Positions 9,066 through 17,621 of a stretch of 64,000 bases of DNA are shown in pieces; position 1 is the stretch's first letter; every line of letters starts with the position of its first letter. Source of the DNA: Pseudanabaena sp. Chao 1811 (GTDB lineage: Bacteria; Cyanobacteriota; Cyanobacteriia; Pseudanabaenales; Pseudanabaenaceae). The notes under the pieces are model-generated. The model searched no databases, was not told where the DNA came from, and saw only the letters and a program-made list of their open reading frames with translations. The DNA lies in contig NZ_CP101416.1 in the NCBI RefSeq assembly GCF_027942295.1, positions 1,178,001 through 1,242,000 of the forward strand, written 5' to 3'. Position numbers and translations under genes: made by a program.

Positions 9066-9834
9066 TCCCTCAATGGACTGTATTGATAGCTTTAGCGATG
9101 ATCAAACTCTAGAGATCTTAGCCTGATTGACTGACAAAAGTGGTAAGAGAAGTTGCGAGAAAGTATACAGAGATTGAATTTGAGTAAAAAAGAGGCGTAT
9201 GCTGTTTTTTGAAGAAAAAGGAGCATAGGACAAATGACCCAAAACGCCTCACGTATCTATAATGAACTAATAAAATTCGGGAGTCAATACAGCCAGTGGT
9301 CAGATGTGCGCCATTTGGGAGTAATGGCGTGGATGATGGTGGGAATGATCGCCACAGGGAGTGTGAATTTAACGAAGTGGTTAAGCCATATCAACACAAA
9401 AGCATTGATCGCCCAAAGCACGCAAAGACAACTATCAAGATGGCTGAACAATCCGCGCATAAATCCAGCCAAGCTATACAGTCAAGTAATCAAAGAGTTA
9501 ATCGCTAAATGGAAAGAGCCAGAAATATATCTGAGTTTTGATACCAGTCAACTGTGGGAAGAATACAGCATGATCCGATTGTGTGTAGTTCATCAGGGAA
9601 GAGCTTTACCGTTATGTTGGCGTGTAATCAAACATCGCAGTAGTAGTGTAGAGATGAGTAGCTATCAAGACATGCTCAAACGCGCATCGAAACTGTTGCC
9701 CGTGAATGTCAAAGTAGTTTTATTAGCAGACCGAGGATTTGCTAATCCAGAACTGGTGCGCTATGTGTGGGAATTAAAATGGCAATGTCGGATTCGGATC
9801 AAGGGTAATTTCTGGATATATGCCCCCAAGCATG

Positions 9835-11161
9835 GAGATTGTCAAGTAAAATGTGTAAAGTCTAGAAGCTAGACGTGGAGACGATCCTCGAAGAGGATGG
9901 CAAAGCGATTAAGAGCAGGTTTCCAATCACGAATCGGCATCGTCCACTTCTTCGAGATATTCCGCATTGCTAAATAAACGAGCTTGAAAGCAGCATCATC
10001 AGAGGGAAAAATCTGTTGGGATTTAATCACCTTCCGCAAACTACTGTTCATCGACTCAATCGCATTGGTGGTATAAATCGCCCTGCGAATCTCGGTCGGG
10101 AAAGCAAAGAAGGGGATAATGTTTGCCCAATGACTGCGCCAAGACTTGGAGATTGATGGATATTGCTTGTCCCACTTTTCAGCAAAGAGTTCGAGATTAA
10201 ACTCAGCCTCCGATTCCGTCGCCGCGCTATAAATAGCCTTGAGGTCAGCACAAACTTGCTTGCGTTGTTGCCAAGGTACAAAAGCGACCGAGTTTCTGAC
10301 CATGTGGACAATGCATAACTGCACCTGAGTTTTAGGAAATACCGTCTCAATCGCATTAGGGAAACCAGTCAAGCCATCGACACATGCAATCAAAATATCT
10401 TTGACCCCACGGTTGTGAATTTCGGTGAGTACTGACAACCAGAATTTCGCACCTTCATTCGGAGAAATCCACATACCCAGTAATTCCTTGTACCCGTCCA
10501 TATTCACGCCCAAGGCAAAGTACAAGGATTTGTTAATCACTCTGCCATTGTCTCGGACTTTGATGACTAGACAGTCCAGAAAGACGATTGGATAGACTGC
10601 TTCAAGGGGACGGTTTTGCCATTGCTTCACCTCGTCAATTACTGCATCTGTAACATTGGAAATAAGTGTTGGTGATACTTCAACACCATCCATTTCTTGC
10701 AACTGGGCTTGAATATCCCTGACACTCATACCTCGTGCGTAGAGAGCAATGATCTTTTCATCTAGTCCTGACAAGCGACTTTGTCCTTTCTTCACCATCT
10801 GCGGTTCAAACTCCCCTTGCCGATCTCGGGGGACTGCGATTTCGGCTACGCCAAAGTCACCTTGCACTTTTTTCTGGCTATAACCGTTGCGACTGTTGGT
10901 TTGTCCTTCTGGTCTAGGTTCGTGCTTACCGTATCCCAGATGGGTTGATAGTTCTGCTTCCAAGGCTCTCTCCACCAACGCGGTTGTCAGTTGTTTCAGA
11001 ATGCCTCCTTCTCCGAATAGGTCAGGTGGTGTTTTACATTCTTGCAGCAATTCGTCGAGCAATTCTTTGCGTATATTCATCAGTTTTAGTGTTGGTAATT
11101 GTGTGTCTAGATCATCTCTCTGTATATATCCCAGACTTTACACACTTCACTTTACACTCTC
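9835..11161 (-). mobile_element. IS256-family insertion sequence
   Basis: The element is 1327 bp with inverted ends (left starts GAGATTGTCAAG, right complement GAGAGTGTAAAG; both share TGTGTAAAGTCT further in). The 8-bp target duplication CAAGCATG is at 9827-9834 and 11162-11169, as expected for IS256. It inserted in the transposase gene of the surrounding IS. Confidence 0.93.
9869..11080 (-). CDS. IS256-family (mutator-type) transposase
   Basis: A 403-aa complete protein. It shows the mutator-type pattern: [22 protein letters not shown] in the N-terminal half, [13 protein letters not shown] (Asp), [15 protein letters not shown] (Asp) and the C-terminal ...[15 protein letters not shown] with the Glu. 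The frame is intact, so this is the likely active element of the nested stack. Confidence 0.93.
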   Translation of the reverse strand: MNIRKELLDELLQECKTPPDLFGEGGILKQLTTALVERALEAELSTHLGYGKHEPRPEGQTNSRNGYSQKKVQGDFGVAEIAVPRDRQGEFEPQMVKKGQSRLSGLDEKIIALYARGMSVRDIQAQLQEMDGVEVSPTLISNVTDAVIDEVKQWQNRPLEAVYPIVFLDCLVIKVRDNGRVINKSLYFALGVNMDGYKELLGMWISPNEGAKFWLSVLTEIHNRGVKDILIACVDGLTGFPNAIETVFPKTQVQLCIVHMVRNSVAFVPWQQRKQVCADLKAIYSAATESEAEFNLELFAEKWDKQYPSISKSWRSHWANIIPFFAFPTEIRRAIYTTNAIESMNSSLRKVIKSQQIFPSDDAAFKLVYLAMRNISKKWTMPIRDWKPALNRFAILFEDRLHV

Positions 11162-12453
11162 CAAGCATGGCTGGCAAACAGTCAAACAATTACATCTTCG
11201 TCTTGGTGAAGCTAAGTTGATCCACAATGTTAAAGTTCACAAAACTGAGTCCAAGCGTCTTACCGATGTGCATATTGCGGCGGCTTGGGAATCTGGGAGC
11301 CGAGAGTATTGGTATATTCTCAGTACTGAACCTACCACACTCCAAACTTTTTGGGAGTATGGTCTGAGATTCGATATTGAGGAGAATTTCTTGGATGATA
11401 AATCTAATGGCTTTGATTTAGAATCTTCGCGTTTACGTTCGGCTCCTGCCATTTCTCGCCTTTGTTTTGTGATAGCACTGACCACCTTGTTTTTAACGGC
11501 TCAAGGACTGGCAGTTGCTGATTCTGGCTATCGTCGTTTGGTTGATCCTCATTGGTTTCGTGGGCTTAGTTATCTCAAGATTGGCTGGAACTGGATTCAC
11601 ACCGCTATCACTAAAAACTGGGCTTTCTTGCCTTTCTACTCTTTTACTTCTTATCTTGACTCTCACCCTGCTATTGCTTCTCGTCGAAAACATCTTCAGA
11701 AATTATTCCGCATTGAGTTCTATGCTTCTACTCTCGACTGGGCTTCCTAGTCTTTTGTCAGTCAATCAGGATCTTAGCTGGATATCCACAAATAGATCTC
11801 TATCAACGCACTTTCGATCATTTTGCAGGGCAATGTAATTATGGAATAGAGCAAATTACAACGGAATGGGTGCTTTCATTGGATGCTGACTATAACTTAA
11901 GTAAAGAATTAATTGCTGAACTCCATTCTTTGCCAGAATCTTTATCCAAAGATTCCTATTTTGCAAATTTTAAATATTGTGTATTTGGGAAACCTCTACG
12001 CGGAACTCTACTCCCCCCTCGTAAAGTTCTATACCGCAAAGATAAGTCTTATTATATTGAAGATGGTCATGCCCATCGGGTTAAGGTTGTAGGAGATTAT
12101 GGATATTTAGCTGGGTATATCTATCATGACGATCGCAAGTCCTTAAGCCGTTGGCTCTGGGCGCAAGATCGATATATGCAAATTGAAGCTAAAAAACTAT
12201 TAAATACACCTTCAGGGCAATTAAGTTTTGGCGATCGCCTACGCAAACAAAAAATAATTGCGCCATTCGTGATTTTGTTCTATTGCTTAATTCTGAAAGG
12301 GGGCATTTTTGATGGATGGGCTGGTTGGTATTACGCTTGGCAAAGGATGCTGGCAGAAATTTTATTAGCAATTCGGCTAATTGAGTCAGATTTATAAAAA
12401 AGAACGCTTAACGTTTTTTTTGATAGTCCTAAAAAGGAAAGAATTTATGGTGG

Positions 12454-12488
12454 TAAGAATGGGCGGCGCTTCGCGCCGCCCATTCTTA
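12454..12488. terminator. Bidirectional hairpin, GGCGGCGC-TTC-GCGCCGCC
   Basis: A 16-bp perfect stem with loop TTC between the convergent GT2 remnant and the gene at 12498. The stem ends in AT-rich arms on both sides, so either strand would give a stem followed by U-rich RNA. The arms nearly repeat the hairpin at 39446-39478. Confidence 0.7.
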
Positions 12489-12497
12489 ATTTTATGG

Positions 12498-13088
12498 TTA
12501 ACGATTGTTAGCTCTTTGTGCAGTTGTGGTTGTAGGCATTACACCATCAGTACTCGGTGAAGCAATTTCCGTAGGATCGAGTAGCTTAATAGTCATCTGA
12601 TTGCTCTTAATCAAACCTTGCTTTCGCAACAACATTTCTTGAGACTTACCCGAATTTAAAGTTTGGGGTAAATTTTCACGCAAAGCATTAACCCGTTGCT
12701 CAACGGAATTTACCTCTGTTGTAATTTCGTCGAGCCGATCTTTTTGGGATGATTGATAGGGTAATAATCTCGTAATGGCAGCGATCGCCGCAAGGGACAA
12801 AGCCACATTCACAGCAATTACGATTATTGACTCAGTAGCCTTAGTACGACAATATTGCTCTTTTTTTCGCTCAATAGAATGGGCAACGGCTTCACTATAG
12901 CCATTAGCAGCATTCAATGCGGGATTAGCAATCCCCACAGGTGAAACTTTACCACTAGAGGCAGAATGGTTGCTGTGTGAACTTATGCTCACGACATCAT
13001 TTCGCCCGTTCTGATCTGGCGATCGGCGTAGGTTTTGTTTTGCTACTGCTGGAGAAACACGCGGAGATAGGTTTCGCTTGGCAACCAT
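12498..13088 (-). CDS. Hypothetical single-pass membrane protein
   Basis: Start at 13088 (MVAKRNLSPRVS) is preferred because AGAGG lies six bases upstream. The first ~95 residues are basic and low-complexity (Ser/Asn/Pro-rich, likely disordered). One membrane helix follows (ESIIVIAVNVALSLAAIAAI), then a short coiled coil (DEITTEVNSVEQRVNALREN) and a polar tail. The topology suggests a cytoplasmic tail and an outer coiled coil of slyB/FtsL-like size. I do not recognise the family. It lies just downstream of psaM on the same strand. Confidence 0.7.
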   Translation of the reverse strand: MVAKRNLSPRVSPAVAKQNLRRSPDQNGRNDVVSISSHSNHSASSGKVSPVGIANPALNAANGYSEAVAHSIERKKEQYCRTKATESIIVIAVNVALSLAAIAAITRLLPYQSSQKDRLDEITTEVNSVEQRVNALRENLPQTLNSGKSQEMLLRKQGLIKSNQMTIKLLDPTEIASPSTDGVMPTTTTAQRANNR

Positions 13089-13126
13089 TCGCAACCTCTA
13101 GGTTGTAAAAAATAGATGAATGAGGA

Positions 13127-13225
13127 CTAGGAATTTGCAAGAGCAGAACCTAACAAAGCAGCCAATACTGCGGGAACTAGTGCGAGTACTAGTGCTGAGA
13201 AAATTTGAGCATCTGAAAGAGCCAT
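13127..13225 (-). CDS. psaM: Photosystem I reaction centre subunit XII
   Basis: A 32-aa open frame (MALSDAQIFSALVLALVPAV...) with AGGAGA seven bases before the ATG. The N-terminal half matches PsaM (MALSDxQIxxALxxALxPxxLA) residue by residue as I know the family. The tail differs: PsaM usually ends near FRLSTELYK, whereas here it ends LLGSALANS. It is a single hydrophobic helix, as expected for a small thylakoid photosystem I subunit near the PsaB trimerisation side. The gene is too short for usual ORF cut-offs. Another tiny one-helix photosynthetic protein is the main alternative. Confidence 0.72.
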   Translation of the reverse strand: MALSDAQIFSALVLALVPAVLAALLGSALANS

Positions 13226-13348
13226 ACAATATCTCCTAAATATAATTTATATAAGTGATTATTTCGATCTTAACAATACACCGTCATATCAAAAATTGAC
13301 TAGCTGTTAAAACAAATAAAAACAAAAAGTGACACTTTCTGCCATTTC

Positions 13349-14578
13349 TTAGATCACTTGATGTTCCAGTATGAATTTGCGGATGCGATCGCAGGTTTCA
13401 GGACGGATCTCATGGGACATTTCATACTCTTCATATTCTACGGTTGCGCCTAAAGTCTCAAACAACTGCCGCGCATTACGCGCAGCCCCAATCGGAACTA
13501 CAGTGTCCTCTGTGCCATGGGCAATGAAAATGGGAGGAAATGTGGCATTGGCAAATTCTTGCAATTCCTCTTCGGCAATGTGCAAGTAACCACTTAAGGA
13601 TATTAAACCAGCCAAGGGAAAGCCTAAGCCGACATCCAAAGTCATTGCCCCACCCTGTGAAAAGCCTAATAAAAATGTCTTTTCTAAGGGGATGCCAGTT
13701 AGTGTCGGTAAATCTTCAAGGAATTGGCTGAGTAATTCACAGCTTTTGGCTAATCCCTCTGCATCAAGACTTTGGAGGTCATACCACATCTTGCCATTGG
13801 GCATAGGATGATTAAAGGGAGCCTCAGGACAAATCCATTGATAATTTGGGAGTCCAACCAGTGGCGCTAGGGAAATTAAATCATCACAATTTGCCCCCCA
13901 TCCATGCAGGGCAACGATCGCACCTTGGGCATCAGGATTCGGTAATTGTGTAGGAAACGCTCGGTAATTTAAGGTCATGAGCAACAGTCCATAGTTTTGG
14001 GCAGCATCTGGAGCTATATCTGGAAGATGACGCAGCATATCATCCCATGTAGTTTGTGCTTGCAGTGACTCTACAACTAACGGTAATGGTTCGGCAAGAA
14101 TAGCAGGAAAATTTGCCTCTTCGGGAAACTGTGTTTGAAAGGCTAGTTGTTCATGGGGCGGGGTGAATTGGGCGTTAACTCCAGCTTTATTGCCTCTAGC
14201 ATCCACTCGATACCAACCAAATTCAGGTAAGTAAATGGCATTAAACCCATGCAAACTGTAGGGAGCGCCTTGATCATCAATACTTAATCGTTGATAACAA
14301 AATCCTGAGGGAATCTGGTTAGCACGGAGGAGCGCCGCAAGGAGATGGCTCTTGGCATAGCAATAGCCTGTTTTATGTTTTAGGACATCTGATGCTCGCC
14401 AAGTCACAGGATTCATTTGATAGTCAAAACTATGACAGATCTCGTCACGTACCCATTCAAAACAAGCTTTAGCGATCGCCTCTGGTGTTTGATGCCCCAA
14501 GGCGATCTGGCGGGCGCATTTAATGATTTCAGGATGTTGCCAATCAATGACTGGACTAATTTGTAAATACTCTTTCAT
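13349..14578 (-). CDS. Transglutaminase-like protease fused to a carboxylesterase/phospholipase
   Basis: A 409-aa protein from ATG 14578. The N-terminal domain (to about 190) is transglutaminase-like: Cys73 in TGYCYAKSHLL, His110 in SLHGFNAIY and Asp126 in WYRVDARG form the expected triad. After a linker, the C-terminal domain is an alpha/beta hydrolase of the carboxylesterase/phospholipase type: ALHGWGANCDDL, nucleophile elbow GFSQGG near residue 306, Asp in HGTEDTVVPIG and His in EMSHEI. Both catalytic sets look complete. The fusion in one frame without a break is unusual; the substrate is unknown. Confidence 0.82.
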   Translation of the reverse strand: MKEYLQISPVIDWQHPEIIKCARQIALGHQTPEAIAKACFEWVRDEICHSFDYQMNPVTWRASDVLKHKTGYCYAKSHLLAALLRANQIPSGFCYQRLSIDDQGAPYSLHGFNAIYLPEFGWYRVDARGNKAGVNAQFTPPHEQLAFQTQFPEEANFPAILAEPLPLVVESLQAQTTWDDMLRHLPDIAPDAAQNYGLLLMTLNYRAFPTQLPNPDAQGAIVALHGWGANCDDLISLAPLVGLPNYQWICPEAPFNHPMPNGKMWYDLQSLDAEGLAKSCELLSQFLEDLPTLTGIPLEKTFLLGFSQGGAMTLDVGLGFPLAGLISLSGYLHIAEEELQEFANATFPPIFIAHGTEDTVVPIGAARNARQLFETLGATVEYEEYEMSHEIRPETCDRIRKFILEHQVI

Positions 14579-14681
14579 CTGCAAAAGCTTGGACTCTCAT
14601 CTGCGGGATTTTCTGGACTTTAAGAGGCAAATGGTAAGGCTTATCAACATCGCTTACAATAATGTTTATAGCAATCTTAAA

Positions 14682-14729
14682 GGGTTTGTGGAAGCGCACC
14701 CCTCCGAAGGGGTGCGCTTCCACAAACCC
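14682..14729. repeat. 21-bp palindrome, GGAAGCGCACCCC family (copy 1)
   Basis: Perfect 21-base arms starting GGGTTTGTGGAAGCGC with loop TCCGAA. The inner part GGAAGCGCACCCC recurs in the hairpin at 24692-24724. It lies between divergent genes (the fusion protein and ccsA), so it is not a simple terminator. Confidence 0.75.
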
Positions 14730-14804
14730 AAAAATCTACAAATGATTTAGGAATGCTATAAACCAATAATAAAACCTTTTTAAAATTGCTGGAGAATTGC
14801 CTGA

Positions 14805-15848
14805 ATGCAACTCGTCGCGCTTCAGAACCTACTGGATAACACTTCATTTGCTGTCCTCTTTGCGACTATGCTCGTTTTTTGGGTACATGTCGCATTTCCC
14901 AATTTGCCCTATTTACGATCGCTAGGAAATGCAGGCATGGCGATCGCCAATCTCTGTATTGCTGCATTACTGGGAGCGCGTTGGATTGATGCAGGCTATT
15001 TCCCACTAAGCAATCTTTACGAATCATTGTTTTTCTTGGCATGGGGCATCACCACCATGCACATTGTCGTTGATCGCATTGGGTATAAGAGCGCTAATGA
15101 TACTGCCAAGCGTTTGATCGGTGCATTTACTTCACCGATGGCAATGGGCATCACCGCTTTTGCAGCTTTGGCTTTACCCGCAGGGATGCAGGTTTCGGAG
15201 CCGCTTGTACCTGCATTAAAGTCTAATTGGTTAATGATGCACGTTACGGTAATGTTGCTCAGCTATGCAGCTTTGATGACTGGCAGCATTTTAGCGATCG
15301 CCTTTTTGATTGTTACCCGTGGTCAAGATGTGGTTTTACAAGGTAGTTCCTTCGGCACAAATCTGCGTAGCGTTACCGAAGCAAAGCAGTCTAATCCCGA
15401 AACTTTTGCCGCTTTTGCTATTGAAGGGATGGGTAATGTTTTAAATTCAACAAATCTCTCCTCTGCAAATACCGCTACGCTGGTATCGGAGAATGCAACC
15501 CAAACGAAACCCTTATCACTGCGCCGCCTGACCTTAGGGGAAACTTTAGATAATCTCAGTTATCGAGCGATCGGATTAGGCTTCCCATTGCTGACCATTG
15601 GCATCATCGCTGGCGGCGTATGGGCAAATGAGGCATGGGGTTCCTATTGGAGTTGGGACCCTAAGGAAACTTGGTCTTTAATTACATGGCTAGTATTTGC
15701 CGCCTATCTGCATACACGCATTACCAAGGGCTGGCAAGGACGCAAGCCTGCAATTTTAGCAAGTGTTGGTTTATTAGTAGTCTGGACTTGCTACCTTGGC
15801 GTTAACCTTCTCGGCAAAGGCTTACATAGCTACGGCTGGTTCCTATAA
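14805..15848 (+). CDS. ccsA: Cytochrome c biogenesis protein CcsA (system II)
   Basis: A 347-aa polytopic membrane protein. The tryptophan-rich haem-handling WWD motif is clear in [15 protein letters not shown], with the following helix and the conserved C-terminal GLHSYGWF. Conserved His residues stand in the loops (WVHVAF, MMHVTVM, AAYLHTR, GLHSYG). CcsA works with Ccs1/CcsB to deliver and attach haem to apocytochromes c on the lumenal side of the thylakoid. Some databases call this protein CcsB. No Ccs1 gene is next to it here. Confidence 0.92.
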   Translation: MQLVALQNLLDNTSFAVLFATMLVFWVHVAFPNLPYLRSLGNAGMAIANLCIAALLGARWIDAGYFPLSNLYESLFFLAWGITTMHIVVDRIGYKSANDTAKRLIGAFTSPMAMGITAFAALALPAGMQVSEPLVPALKSNWLMMHVTVMLLSYAALMTGSILAIAFLIVTRGQDVVLQGSSFGTNLRSVTEAKQSNPETFAAFAIEGMGNVLNSTNLSSANTATLVSENATQTKPLSLRRLTLGETLDNLSYRAIGLGFPLLTIGIIAGGVWANEAWGSYWSWDPKETWSLITWLVFAAYLHTRITKGWQGRKPAILASVGLLVVWTCYLGVNLLGKGLHSYGWFL

Positions 15849-15850
15849 AT

Positions 15851-15883
15851 AAAAGAGGCGGCGCGATGCGCCGCCTCTTTTTT
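15851..15883. terminator. Bidirectional terminator between ccsA and a DUF29 gene
   Basis: Perfect 14-bp stem AAAAGAGGCGGCGC with loop GAT and a T-run on the ccsA side. The convergent DUF29 stop codon overlaps its right edge. Confidence 0.85.
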
Positions 15884-16316
15884 ATGGATCAGGAAAATTC
15901 GGATTAAAAATTTGCTCTTCGGTAAATGGGCAAGTTTCAGGTAAGTCTTGATCGATTAACTGAGTTTCCTTAAAAAATAGTTCTAGCCCTAGGTCATAGC
16001 CAACCGCGATCGCCTCTGACAGGTAAGACTTCAAGCTCGGATTTTGTTGAATATGTCTTTGTAGCTGTTGTCTTTGTACACGAATTGTCACCTGCCAACT
16101 GCGACTCCGCATACTGGGCTGATAAATCCACTTCAACAAATGCCCAATTAAAACCCCAAGACGATTTTCCAACTCACGTTTTTCTTGTTTGCCCAAAGAT
16201 TCAATTTCCTCAACCAGATGCACAATATCCACTGACTTCCAGTCCCCAGACTGCAAAAGTTGAGACTGCTCCAAAGTCCAAGCATAAAAATCTGTATCGT
16301 AAAGTTTGGCTGTCAT
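15882..16316 (-). CDS. DUF29 family protein
   Basis: A 144-aa protein from ATG 16316, chosen because AGGAGA lies seven bases upstream and because MTAKLYDTDFYAWTLEQSQLL is the usual DUF29 N-terminus. The family pattern follows: HLVEEIESLGKQEKRELENRLGVLIGHLLKWIYQP and a C-terminal CPFTEEQI(F/L)xPxFP. It is predicted to be an all-helical soluble protein of unknown function, found in many copies in cyanobacteria. A second full copy lies at 24739-25236 and a 5' remnant at 31272. Confidence 0.88.
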   Translation of the reverse strand: MTAKLYDTDFYAWTLEQSQLLQSGDWKSVDIVHLVEEIESLGKQEKRELENRLGVLIGHLLKWIYQPSMRSRSWQVTIRVQRQQLQRHIQQNPSLKSYLSEAIAVGYDLGLELFFKETQLIDQDLPETCPFTEEQIFNPNFPDP

Positions 16317-16345
16317 ATCAGGGTCTCCTGCAAACAACTATGTCC

Positions 16346-16999
16346 TTAGAGTTGTTCACGGTTGATTAACTCTTGTTCTAGTTTAGGCAAACTCTCTAAT
16401 TCAAATACAGTGATTTGTCCAGAATTAGCGCTACCCTTACCATTTTGTAACAGCTCCACCCAATAGCCATATTTTTTACCTTGACGGAGTTCCCCCTGCA
16501 AAGCCCAGAGAATTTGTGAAGCGTTCTTGCCTTGCGATCGCTGAACCATTGCCGCGGTTGGATAGGCATAAACCCGTTTTGCGGTGGCATAGTCACGCAT
16601 GATTTCAGGTCCATAAATCGAACGTAGGGACTCTTCTAGACGCGATCGGGTCACACCATTAATGATGTCAAAAAATCGAATCTGCTCACTTCTAATCAAA
16701 TTGGCATCGCTCGCCTTAATTGCAGCAATCCCTGGTAACACCACACTGGCTTGAAATTGAAAGCGTCTTGACGGGGTATCGCTTTTTCGCACGAGCAGAC
16801 GCTCACCAGACTCTGGACGCAATGCAGGGTTAGTTCTAATCCAATCAATTACTTGATCGGGCTTTTGTCCTGGTAAAGCGATCGCTGAGGGTATCGCTTG
16901 CCATGCTGTCGGCAAGGCGATGCTGAGTATTTGCGTCAAAAGTGTCGTGGCGATCGCCGTCTTGGCACTTTTAATGTTTGTGCTTTTAAAGCAATTCAT
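16346..16999 (-). CDS. Hypothetical secreted protein
   Basis: A 217-aa protein with a signal peptide (basic start, hydrophobic core TAIATTLLTQILSIALPTAW, likely cleavage near AIA-LPGQ). The mature part is hydrophilic, mixed alpha/beta, with no catalytic motif I can name. It probably goes to the periplasm or thylakoid lumen. The DUF29 gene lies 29 bases downstream on the same strand, so they may be cotranscribed. Confidence 0.72.
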   Translation of the reverse strand: MNCFKSTNIKSAKTAIATTLLTQILSIALPTAWQAIPSAIALPGQKPDQVIDWIRTNPALRPESGERLLVRKSDTPSRRFQFQASVVLPGIAAIKASDANLIRSEQIRFFDIINGVTRSRLEESLRSIYGPEIMRDYATAKRVYAYPTAAMVQRSQGKNASQILWALQGELRQGKKYGYWVELLQNGKGSANSGQITVFELESLPKLEQELINREQL

Positions 17000-17140
17000 G
17001 TAAGTCCTCTACACCAATTAAATCTTAATGGACAAATTTAGCTGGCAAATAATGGCTGACAGAATATCATGGTCTGAGGGAATTGCAATGACTTTTTCGG
17101 GCTTTTTACGATATTTTGTGGCAACTCGTCTTAGTTAAGC

Positions 17141-17185
17141 CCCAACAAATGAAGGTCGCACTTTGTGCGACCTTCATTTGTTGGG
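17141..17185. repeat. Perfect 21-bp palindrome with TTT loop
   Basis: Arms 17141-17161 and 17165-17185 are exact complements (CCCAACAAATGAAGGTCGCAC). Loop is TTT, with the recurrent C-NNN-G apex. Confidence 0.8.
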
Positions 17186-17229
17186 TTGTTGCATTGATAA
17201 GTAGCTAAGCGAAATTAAATATAAAACCC

Positions 17230-17270
17230 CAAATCCTGTGGCGCACGCGCAGCGTGCGCCACAGGATTTG
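17230..17270. repeat. Palindrome, GTGGCGCACGC-GCA family (copy 2)
   Basis: A 19-bp perfect stem (CAAATCCTGTGGCGCACGC) with loop GCA. The inner GTGGCGCACGC-GCA is shared with 1021-1053, while the outer arms differ yet remain complementary. Confidence 0.78.
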
Positions 17271-17371
17271 GCTTTAAGATATTGAAGGATAAGTCTGTTA
17301 GTTGAAGCCCTTATGTAGTGGTGATTTCAGGATTGCGATTGAAAAAGTTTCAAAAAATATAATCAAAAGTA

Positions 17372-17400
17372 TTGACAAACGCTTTTTAAATCTCCATAAT
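17372..17400 (+). promoter_or_regulatory. Sigma70-type promoter upstream of tRNA-Asp
   Basis: TTGACA (17372-17377), a 17-base spacer and CATAAT (17395-17400) give a near-consensus promoter. Transcription would start near 17407, some 78 bases before the mature tRNA end. Confidence 0.65.
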
Positions 17401-17484
17401 AAGGAGCGCTTAAATAAAGAAACGCAAAAAACGAGCTGCAAAACAGTTAGTGGTAAGTGATTCTTAAGTTAAGAGCAGAAACTT

Positions 17485-17558
17485 GGGTTCGTAGTTCAAT
17501 TGGTTAGAGCACCGCCCTGTCACGGCGGAAGTTGCGGGTTCGAGCCCCGTCGAACCCG
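17485..17558 (+). tRNA. tRNA-Asp (GTC anticodon)
   Basis: A 74-nt cloverleaf: acceptor GGGTTCG/CGAACCC, D-arm with GTTCAATTGGTTAGAGC, anticodon stem CCGCC/GGCGG enclosing CTGTCAC (GTC), and T-arm GCGGGTTCGAGCCCCGT. Discriminator is G, the Asp identity base. CCA is not encoded. Confidence 0.96.
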
Positions 17559-17574
17559 TTCTATAAAGAACGGA

Positions 17575-17613
17575 AAACAAAAAGGGAATCGCTAAGCGAT
17601 TCCTTTTTTGTTT
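17575..17613. terminator. Terminator after tRNA-Asp
   Basis: Stem GGAATCGC/GCGATTCC with loop TAA, extended by A-tract and T-tract arms on both sides (AACAAAAAG and CTTTTTTGTT). It serves both the tRNA and the convergent DnaJ-like gene. Confidence 0.85.
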
Positions 17614-17621
17614 GTTGATTT

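Larger units (their letters stand above)
8053..9080 (+). mobile_element. IS630-family insertion sequence
   Basis: The element is 1028 bp and flanked by the TA dinucleotides at 8051-8052 and 9081-9082, the hallmark duplication of IS630/Tc1-mariner elements. The ends are inverted repeats: left CAGCCTATTGAGGGAAAG, right (complement) CAGTCCATTGAGGGATTA, followed by AGTAGTACA on both. Removing it plus one TA restores the GT2 reading frame as RIVVIDS. Confidence 0.92.
9234..11750 (+). pseudogene. IS4-family transposase interrupted by IS256
   Basis: Two parts, 9234-9834 and 11170-11750, join at an 8-bp duplication to give exactly 394 codons (393 aa). Visible motifs are LSFDTSQLW and VVLLADRGFANPEL (the first two Asp) and FDIEENFLDDKSNGFDLESSR (the Glu region of IS4-type transposases). 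The joint reads IYAPKHGWQTVKQL. Since the frame is perfect on either side, the interrupting insertion is recent. This copy cannot make a full transposase. Confidence 0.88.
9123..11769 (+). mobile_element. IS4-family element (CTGA-ended, 9-bp duplication), itself split by IS256
   Basis: Perfect 18-bp terminal inverted repeats CTGATTGACTGACAAAAG at both ends and an exact 9-bp target duplication GATCTTAGC (9114-9122 and 11770-11778). The CTGA ends and 9-bp duplication are like the IS10/IS50 group of the IS4 family. Without the internal IS256 copy and one 8-bp duplication it would be 1312 bp. It lies in the GT2 gene 40 bases after the IS630 element. Confidence 0.92.
7953..12397 (+). pseudogene. 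Glycosyltransferase family 2, split by nested insertion sequences
   Basis: Three pieces belong to one gene: 7953-8052, 9083-9122 and 11779-12397. Together they make exactly 253 codons (252 aa). The N-terminus has ITPLILTYNEAPNISRTL and RIVVIDSFSDDQT, the standard GT2 nucleotide-sugar signature; WVLSLDADYNLS carries the metal-binding DAD motif. The C-terminal part has a hydrophobic stretch (IIAPFVILFYCLILKGGIFDG) typical of WaaE/KdtX-like GT2 enzymes. The first break is an IS630-type element at a TA, the second an IS with a 9-bp duplication. The start overlaps the methyltransferase stop. As it stands the gene cannot make a full protein. Confidence 0.9.
17000..17371. other. Intergenic region with two long palindromes
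   Basis: No gene is seen between the secreted-protein gene and the tRNA-Asp promoter. It holds the hairpins at 17141-17185 and 17230-17270. Confidence 0.6.

Noticed and set aside
10887-11750. 287-codon plus-strand frame across the IS256 right end
   Set aside because: Its first part is antisense to the IS256 transposase; only the portion after 11162 is coding, as the end of the interrupted IS4-type transposase.
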